Assembly: GCA_905221105.1 (NCBI GenBank)
Contig: CAJNBW010000002.1
Span: 178,463-242,462 of the forward strand
From: a bacterium
Lineage (GTDB): Bacteria; Bacillota; Bacilli; Lactobacillales; Streptococcaceae
Length of the DNA stretch: 64,000 nt
Direction of reading: 5' to 3'
The translations under genes were made by a program, and so were the position numbers. Positions within the stretch are counted from its first letter, which is position 1, and every line of letters begins with the position of its first letter. Below the pieces are notes generated by a model that did not search any database, had not been told where the DNA came from, and was given only the letters and a program-made list of their open reading frames with translations. Of this stretch, positions 59,501-64,000 are shown piece by piece.

Positions 59501-60356
59501 CTGTTGTTGGGTTTAGTTCATAAGTAGTTGTCTTAACAGTTTCTCCATTCTTACCTGCTGTTACTTCTTCTTCTGTTCCTTCTGGAACTGAGTCATCACG
59601 TTTGTAAGTTGTTTCAAACGGAATTGGTGTTCTTTCTACTTTAGGTTTCGTACCAACTTCGTAAACATCATCTTTCTTGTCGATGTGGTCTCCGTCATTA
59701 ACATGAATTTTATAACCACCGTTCAATACAACGGAGCCGTCATCATTGACAACGTTGTCTTCAGCATTCGCATCGATAGTAAATGGTTTACGAGCAACGA
59801 CAATACTATCACTCTCGTCAATTACTCCATCACTCTCTTCATACTTACCATCAGGACGATATTCCCATACTCCGGGTTTATTGTTACTACCCTCGGCATC
59901 ACTCGTAAGACCCGAATCAACCACATGCGGATATTTGGGGTCTTTGTATTTTTCGTCAATCTCACCATCACCATCTTTGTCATACAGTGTGTTAAACAAT
60001 TTTGACAGTTTTGACATGTCGTCGTAAGGGTCATGAGTTTCACTTGGCACAATAAAACTTCGTCCATTATAACCTGGGTCTATAAGTTCAGGTGTTTGAT
60101 TGTCCTTCTCATCATTTCTAATATATTTCTTACCTTTTGGAATAATCACTTCATAACCATTGTCCGGATGAGAAATTTCGTGAATATCCGTATCTGTCCC
60201 CCCACCAGAGTTATTATCTGAAGCATGAACCGTAACAGTTGGCGCCATGATTGCAGCACCACCTAGACTAATAATAGTTGCCACTGCACATGATCCGAAA
60301 ACTTTTCCGATTTTTCGTAGAGCATATTTTTTATTCTTAGTTGATTGTCTTGACAT
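56514..60356 (-). CDS. LPxTG cell-wall-anchored protein with seven G5 repeats
   Basis: A 1280-residue sortase A substrate. The N-terminal signal carries a degenerate YSIRK-type motif (YALRKIGKVFGSCAVA, residues 11-26) and a hydrophobic stretch, cleaved probably after HAS. Residues about 46-237 form a domain I do not recognise, with an EF-hand-like loop DKDGDGEIDEKY. Residues 238-748 are seven 73-residue G5 repeats (unit start PKVEKTPIPFETTYERDDS). A Pro-rich region and six copies of PTKPDGTPVQPAQPGE follow. Next comes a module shared with the neighbouring gene, a Ser/Pro/Thr stretch, and LPNTG (about 1245-1249) with a hydrophobic helix and KKKEDEK tail. G5 domains occur in adhesins and proteases that bind glycans. 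GAGGAAAAT precedes ATG 60356. Confidence 0.93.
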   Translation of the reverse strand: MSRQSTKNKKYALRKIGKVFGSCAVATIISLGGAAIMAPTVTVHASDNNSGGGTDTDIHEISHPDNGYEVIIPKGKKYIRNDEKDNQTPELIDPGYNGRSFIVPSETHDPYDDMSKLSKLFNTLYDKDGDGEIDEKYKDPKYPHVVDSGLTSDAEGSNNKPGVWEYRPDGKYEESDGVIDESDSIVVARKPFTIDANAEDNVVNDDGSVVLNGGYKIHVNDGDHIDKKDDVYEVGTKPKVERTPIPFETTYKRDDSVPEGTEEEVTAGKNGETVKTTTYELNPTTGEVTANEPTSVTTNPVTRVVKKGTQPKVEKTPIPFETTYERDDSVPEGTEEEVTAGKNGETVKTTTYELNPTTGEVTANEPTSVTTNAVTRVVKKGTQPKVEKTPIPFETTYERDDSVPEGTEEEVTAGKNGETVKTTTYELNPTTGEVTANEPTTATTDPVTRVVKRGTQPTVERTPIPFETTYERDDSIPKGEEREVTAGVNGEKVTTTTYEVNPKTGDVTANTPTSETTNPVTRVVKRGTQPTVERTPIPFETTYERDDSIPKGEEREVTAGVNGEKVTTTTYEVNPKTGDVTANTPTSETTNPTTRVVKRGTQPTVERTPIPFETTYERDDSIPKGEEREVTAGKNGETVKTTTYELNPTTGEVTANEPTSVTTNAVTRVVKKGTQPKVEKTPIPFETTYELDNSIPEGEEREVTAGVNGETVKTTTYELNPTTGEVTANEPTSVTTNPVTRVVKRGTQPKPGETPETPKPEKPGETPETPQPKPGQPTTPYGAPTQPVQPDKPTKPEGTPETPQPKPGDTPETPKPKPGQPTTPYGAPTQPVQPGNPTKPDGTPVQPAQPGEPTKPDGTPVQPAQPGEPTKPDGTPVQPAQPGEPTKPDGTPVQPAQPGEPTKPDGTPVQPAQPGEPTKPDGTPVQPAQPGEPTKPDGIPVKPEDALNVLPPTPRIVERSGGNTVEVSVPNKDADTLSITFTKRNSTEKETIVTKKDEDGKWMIEKAPKGVTINPTNGLVYIPSKQVQPKTWVDTQTKHKNKQSKIVSVMPNILEVPEFVGATEWIDVNGEVLKPLEKGVHEKEKFDNYVWLESILEGDKITHIYFEGTPSVEKPEYKVTVWFDKDGNPIKPDQPGTYEAGNIPGYRLIMTTTKDGITTHIFEKVANGSPILPERPTSHPKTPSSSPSTSTPEKPNKAQTPSPEQAASPAPSKVSEQKGEAVATATSEKTVDSATSTKTSDKAELPNTGTEANASLASAGIMTLLAGLGLGFFKKKEDEK
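57533..57850. repeat. 48-bp tandem repeats, six near-perfect copies
   Basis: Each unit encodes PTKPDGTPVQPAQPGE in the leftward frame. The copies are virtually identical in DNA (GGTTTTGTTGGTTCACCTGG per unit). Partial variants flank both ends. Confidence 0.92.
58113..59645. repeat. 219-bp tandem repeats encoding G5 domains, seven copies
   Basis: Seven 73-codon units end to end. Copies 1-3 are of one subtype (SVPEGTEEE...GKNGETVK) and copies 4-5 of another (SIPKGEERE...GVNGEKVT). Copies 6 and 7 are hybrids of the two. Confidence 0.93.
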
Positions 60357-60405
60357 ATTTTCCTCAATTTAGTATTTATTTTAGTTTATAGATTGTTGAC
60401 TCCGA

Positions 60406-60438
60406 GCCAAAAGCCGGATCATTCATCCAACTTTTGGC
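60406..60438. promoter_or_regulatory. Perfect 14-bp hairpin between the two LPxTG genes
   Basis: GCCAAAAG-CCGGAT and ATCCAA-CTTTTGGC pair over 14 positions (two G-U on the transcript) around loop CATTC. No T run follows leftward, so it is not a standard terminator for the upstream gene. Confidence 0.6.
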
Positions 60439-60458
60439 AGGAAACAACATTTTCTATA

Positions 60459-63400
60459 TTATTCGGATTCATCTTCTTTTTTCTTGAAGAATCCTAGTCC
60501 TAAACCAGCTAACAAGGTCAAGAGACCTGCACCAGCTAAGCCAGCATTGGCTTTAGTACCTGTATTTGGCAACTCCTCTCTCTTACCTGTCTCGTAAGTT
60601 GGAACTTCTGGGTCTGGATTCACTGGAGTTTCAGGACTTGGAGTATCTGGTTCTGGTATTGGAGTCTCTTGGTTCGGTAGTTCTGGACTTGGTGTCGGAA
60701 CATTTGGATGTTCTGGATTTGGTTGTGGTCTTGACTCCTCAGGTCTATCTGGAATTGGCTCATCAGGAAGAACTGGCGGTATCTTTTCAAATCTATGAAT
60801 CGTTACACCATCTTTCGTTGTAGTCGTAATCAATCTATATCCAGGAATATTTCCTGCTTCATGAGTACCTGGTTGGTCTGGTTTAATTGGATTACCATCT
60901 TTATCAAACCATACTGTAATCTTGTATTCTGGTTTGTCTACTGATGGTGTTCCATTAAAGTAGATATGTATAATTTTATCTCCTTCAAGGATACTTTCTA
61001 ACCAAACGTAATTATCAAATTTTTCTTTCTTATGAACACCTTTTTCAAGAGGTTTCAATACTTTTCCATTTACATCAATCCATTCTGTAGTTCCTACAAA
61101 TTCTTTTAAATCATGAATGTTCGGCATAATTCTAACAATCTTACTTTGTTTGTATTTATGTTTTGTTTGCGTTTCTACCCATGTCTTCGGTTGAACTTGG
61201 TTACTTGGAATATAAACAAGACCATTTGTTGGATTGATTGTAACTCCTTTTGGAGCTTTTTCAATCTTCCATGTACCATCTTTATCTTTCTTCGTAACGA
61301 TAGTTTCTTTTTCAGTACTATTTCGTTTTGTAAATGTAATAGATAATGTATCCGCATCTTTATTTGGCACTGAAACTTCTACAGTATTTCCACCTGGACG
61401 TTCTACAATTCTTGGTGTTGGTGGAATAACGTTGATTTGACGCAATTTCACAGTAAAGACTTGAGACGGATCTTTTCCTTCTTCATCTTTTACTTTGTCA
61501 AATGTTGCTCCATCTTTCAGCGGATTTTCTACCACTTCGTAATCACCATTAGTAGTTGGGTCCCCAGTTAGTTTCTTCAATTCTTCGTTGAAGGCATTTG
61601 TTGGGATTGTTTGTCCTGTAATACCTGTAGTAGTGATTCTTGAAGTTACAAGTTCAGTTTCTTTTCCATCTTCACCTACGACAACAAACTTGATGATAGC
61701 TTTTTGTTTAGGTGTAGCTGGATTTGGTTTGACTGTAACTGTATAGATTTGATCTACACTACTATCCTTATCGAAAATTCTATCTTTTTCTTCTGGATAA
61801 GTGCTTGACTCTACTGTATAACCTTTAGCTTTTAGCTCTTCAATTGTTGAAGATACTAATCCAGCTTGTGTGAATTTCTCACCTGAGTTACCAGATTCTA
61901 AAATAGTCGGCGCTACTACATTCCCTTTATCGTCTACAAAGTTCACGATAACTTTTTGCCCATCTTTTACATACGTGATTGGAATATCCTTAGATGGATC
62001 TGTTGGTATATTCGGCACTTCGTATCCACCGTTTGGAGTTGGATCTAACGGTTTCAGTGGGTTCGTTGGACTCACTGGTTTGGTTGGATCTGTTGGTACC
62101 ATCGGTGTATATCCTGGGATTGTAGGTACTTTTGGCTTATCAGTTCCTGGTTTTGTCGGATCTGTAGGATCATTTGGATATGGTTTAGGTGTTAGATCAG
62201 TTCCAGGTGGAGGTGTTACCCCTTCTGGAATTCTTGGCACCCATGAACCAAGTTTTTTGTAAACTACTTCGATAGCTTTATCTTTAGTATTTTGATCAAC
62301 TGTTTCAGAAGCGACTTCTTTTTGGTTAGTATCTTTTAGGATGTAACCAGGTACTACTGGAGATGTTACTTTTTCAAAATTCTCTCCCTTAGCAACCCAT
62401 GTTGAATCATGAGTTACTTCGCCTGTTACAGCATTCACCTTAGCTCCACGAGTAAATGTTGCTTTGTTAATGACTGGTGATGTTGTTTCTTTACCGTTCG
62501 CAGTATAAGTAATTCTATTTCCATCTTCATCAACATAAGTGATTGTACGCGTTACTTCTTTCTTAGTAACTAGTTGCTTGATTAACTCTTCCGTCCATTT
62601 TGGTCCTTCCGGATTATTAGGGTCAATTGGTTTTCCTGGTTCCGGTTTTGGATTATCTTCATTTTTCGGTTGAGTTGGATCAAATGGTTTCACTGGCTCA
62701 ACGTGTGGCACTAGTGTCACCTTGTAGTATTGATCAACCTTAGGATCATTGTCAAATGTTCCTTTAGATGGATAATTATTACTTACAACATCATATCCTT
62801 GTGCTTTCAACTTCGCAATTGTCTTGGCTACTTCACCGTCTTTTGTAAGTGGTGTGTTTGAATCACCTGTATCTGTTACTGGTGGCTCGATTTCTTTTCC
62901 ACTTGGATCTACGAAGCTTGTAATTGCACGCTGTTGTCCGTCTTTTACATACTCGATTGGCGTATCTTGACCTGGTGTTGTTGGTACTGGTGGTACCTTA
63001 TATCCTTTTTCTGGATGGTTTGGATCCACCGGTGTTAACGGTACTAGTGGGTTTTCTGGACTCACTGGTTTTGTTGGGTCTTTTGGTATTACCGGAGTAT
63101 GTCCTGGTACTTGTGGAAGTACTGGTACTTTCGGACTGTTTGGATCGTTTGGATCTTGTGGTTTTTCTGGGTTTGGTGTTACCACTTTACTTGGATCCTG
63201 TGGATCGTTGTCATACGGTGTTGGACTTGGTGGAGTTACTCCTTCTGGTACTTTTGGTACATATGAACCTACTTTAGTGTAAGTCACCGTGATTGTTTCA
63301 TCTTTTGCATCTGATTTAACAGTTGCTGATGCGACTTCTTTTTGGTTAGCGTCTTTTAAGATGTAACCTTTAACCACTGGTGATGATACTTTATCAAATG

Positions 63401-64000
63401 TATCGTCTCCATCAACTGCTTTCCAGTCTCCATACGTAATCTCACCTGTTACTACGTTAATCTTAGCTTCACGTGTAAAGGTTACTTTGTCAGTTACATC
63501 AGCTGTAGATTTGTTTCCATCTTTGTCTGTGTACTCAACTTTGTTACCTTTTTCGTCAACGTAAGAAATTGTACGAGTAACGTGTTTAGTTGTTTCTAGT
63601 TTCTTGATTAAGTCCTCTGTCCATCTTGGAATCGTTGGATCATTTGGATTGTTTGGATCTACTGGTGTAGTTGGATCAATTGGTGTTCCAGGTGTAATTG
63701 GTTTGTCGTCTGTTGGTGGTGTCACCGGCACAAGTTTTTCATGTACTTTCAAGTTGAATACTTGCGTTGGATCTCCATCTGTTGAATCTTTTTCTTTATC
63801 GAATTTTTGATCTTTCAACAAGTCTTTATTTTCAACTACATATCCACGTTTTTCTAAGTCTGCAATCTTATCTTCTAAAGATTTTGTTGGAATTGCTGAG
63901 TCTGTTGTTCCGTTATCAATACTTACTTTCTCTTTTGGTAATTCTACCTCAGTTCCAGTTGTTGTGTTGAACACTTTCACTACAGCTTTTTGAGGATCTT
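60459..64000 (-). CDS. LPxTG cell-wall-anchored protein with Mub/MucBP-like modules, N-terminus beyond window
   Basis: The leftward frame is open from the stop at 60459 to base 64000, giving about 1180 visible residues; the true start lies outside. Two Mub-B2-like modules (WTEDLIKKLETTKHVTRTISYVD at about 63560-63630; WTEELIKQLVTKKEVTRTITYVD at about 62530-62605) alternate with Pro-rich linkers. MucBP-like beta modules (EYVKDGQQRAITSFVDPSGK; ITYVKDGQKVIVNFVDDKG; KAIIKFVVVGEDGKE) occupy the rest. The C-terminal module at 60787-61437 is nearly the same as in the preceding gene. The protein ends with LPNTG, a hydrophobic helix and KKKEDESE. A sortase-anchored adhesin binding mucin or glycoproteins is likely but inferred. 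Confidence 0.9.
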   Translation of the reverse strand, partial: DPQKAVVKVFNTTTGTEVELPKEKVSIDNGTTDSAIPTKSLEDKIADLEKRGYVVENKDLLKDQKFDKEKDSTDGDPTQVFNLKVHEKLVPVTPPTDDKPITPGTPIDPTTPVDPNNPNDPTIPRWTEDLIKKLETTKHVTRTISYVDEKGNKVEYTDKDGNKSTADVTDKVTFTREAKINVVTGEITYGDWKAVDGDDTFDKVSSPVVKGYILKDANQKEVASATVKSDAKDETITVTYTKVGSYVPKVPEGVTPPSPTPYDNDPQDPSKVVTPNPEKPQDPNDPNSPKVPVLPQVPGHTPVIPKDPTKPVSPENPLVPLTPVDPNHPEKGYKVPPVPTTPGQDTPIEYVKDGQQRAITSFVDPSGKEIEPPVTDTGDSNTPLTKDGEVAKTIAKLKAQGYDVVSNNYPSKGTFDNDPKVDQYYKVTLVPHVEPVKPFDPTQPKNEDNPKPEPGKPIDPNNPEGPKWTEELIKQLVTKKEVTRTITYVDEDGNRITYTANGKETTSPVINKATFTRGAKVNAVTGEVTHDSTWVAKGENFEKVTSPVVPGYILKDTNQKEVASETVDQNTKDKAIEVVYKKLGSWVPRIPEGVTPPPGTDLTPKPYPNDPTDPTKPGTDKPKVPTIPGYTPMVPTDPTKPVSPTNPLKPLDPTPNGGYEVPNIPTDPSKDIPITYVKDGQKVIVNFVDDKGNVVAPTILESGNSGEKFTQAGLVSSTIEELKAKGYTVESSTYPEEKDRIFDKDSSVDQIYTVTVKPNPATPKQKAIIKFVVVGEDGKETELVTSRITTTGITGQTIPTNAFNEELKKLTGDPTTNGDYEVVENPLKDGATFDKVKDEEGKDPSQVFTVKLRQINVIPPTPRIVERPGGNTVEVSVPNKDADTLSITFTKRNSTEKETIVTKKDKDGTWKIEKAPKGVTINPTNGLVYIPSNQVQPKTWVETQTKHKYKQSKIVRIMPNIHDLKEFVGTTEWIDVNGKVLKPLEKGVHKKEKFDNYVWLESILEGDKIIHIYFNGTPSVDKPEYKITVWFDKDGNPIKPDQPGTHEAGNIPGYRLITTTTKDGVTIHRFEKIPPVLPDEPIPDRPEESRPQPNPEHPNVPTPSPELPNQETPIPEPDTPSPETPVNPDPEVPTYETGKREELPNTGTKANAGLAGAGLLTLLAGLGLGFFKKKEDESE

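Overview
The window looks like the chromosome of a Mitis-group Streptococcus (S. mitis / S. pneumoniae / S. pseudopneumoniae neighbourhood). The basis is the combination of histidine-triad Pht proteins with the zinc lipoprotein AdcAII, BOX repeats, the thioredoxin lipoprotein/CcdA pair, an SpxR-type regulator, a preQ1-II riboswitch in front of queT, non-phosphorylating GapN, a GlgB-C-D-A glycogen cluster, and low GC with AGGAGG-type ribosome binding sites. I cannot name the species. The unusually long Pht proteins and the two large LPNTG adhesins suggest a commensal relative rather than a typical pneumococcus.

Layout. 1-5.7 kb: a leftward housekeeping run (tdk, GNAT, prfA, prmC, threonylcarbamoyl-AMP synthase, GNAT, glyA, nucleoid-associated protein cut by the left edge). 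5.8-7.5 kb: rightward 4-oxalocrotonate tautomerase-like gene and mnmE. 7.5-10.8 kb: leftward asd-dapA (lysine/peptidoglycan precursor), a stand-alone small RNA with its own promoter and terminator, tRNA-Thr(GGU), and queT under a preQ1-II riboswitch. 10.8-14.2 kb: gtrA-like, mscL, hemH, pepT. 14.2-22.2 kb: zinc-acquisition region (adcAII-pht operon and a separate phtE-like gene), both behind near-identical promoters followed by tandem AdcR-like operators. 22.2-25.3 kb: BOX element, amino-acid permease, extracytoplasmic thioredoxin and its CcdA partner. 25.5-34.4 kb: hup, DegV/FakB, YitT, ribF, map, spxR, GNAT, murZ, eno. 34.6-46.9 kb: YueI-like gene, glycerate kinase, serB, the glycogen operon with a CcpA-type site, gapN, a BOX remnant and a cytoplasmic pullulanase. 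46.9-53.9 kb: dagK, ligA, MFS exporter, Rgg-type regulator, ABC-F protein. 54-56.1 kb: two tandem Rpn/PD-(D/E)XK nuclease-family paralogues. 56.5 kb to the right edge: two large LPxTG proteins, one with seven G5 repeats and one with Mub/MucBP-like modules that runs off the window.

Themes. Carbon storage (glgBCDA, pulA) and central metabolism (eno, gapN) carry CcpA-like sites in places. Zinc homeostasis is concentrated in adcAII/pht. The right 10 kb is repeat-rich surface-protein DNA with clear signs of slippage and exchange between neighbours. The most notable non-coding signal is a shared start architecture. Five unrelated genes (gtrA-like, ribF, yueI-like, ligA, ABC-F) each have TGn, then a -10 hexamer, then exactly six bases, then ATG, with no Shine-Dalgarno sequence, which predicts leaderless mRNAs. 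A second is a pair of diverged ~105-bp intergenic repeats with a palindromic core, at 28.8 and 56.4 kb. I saw no insertion sequence, prophage or CRISPR array.
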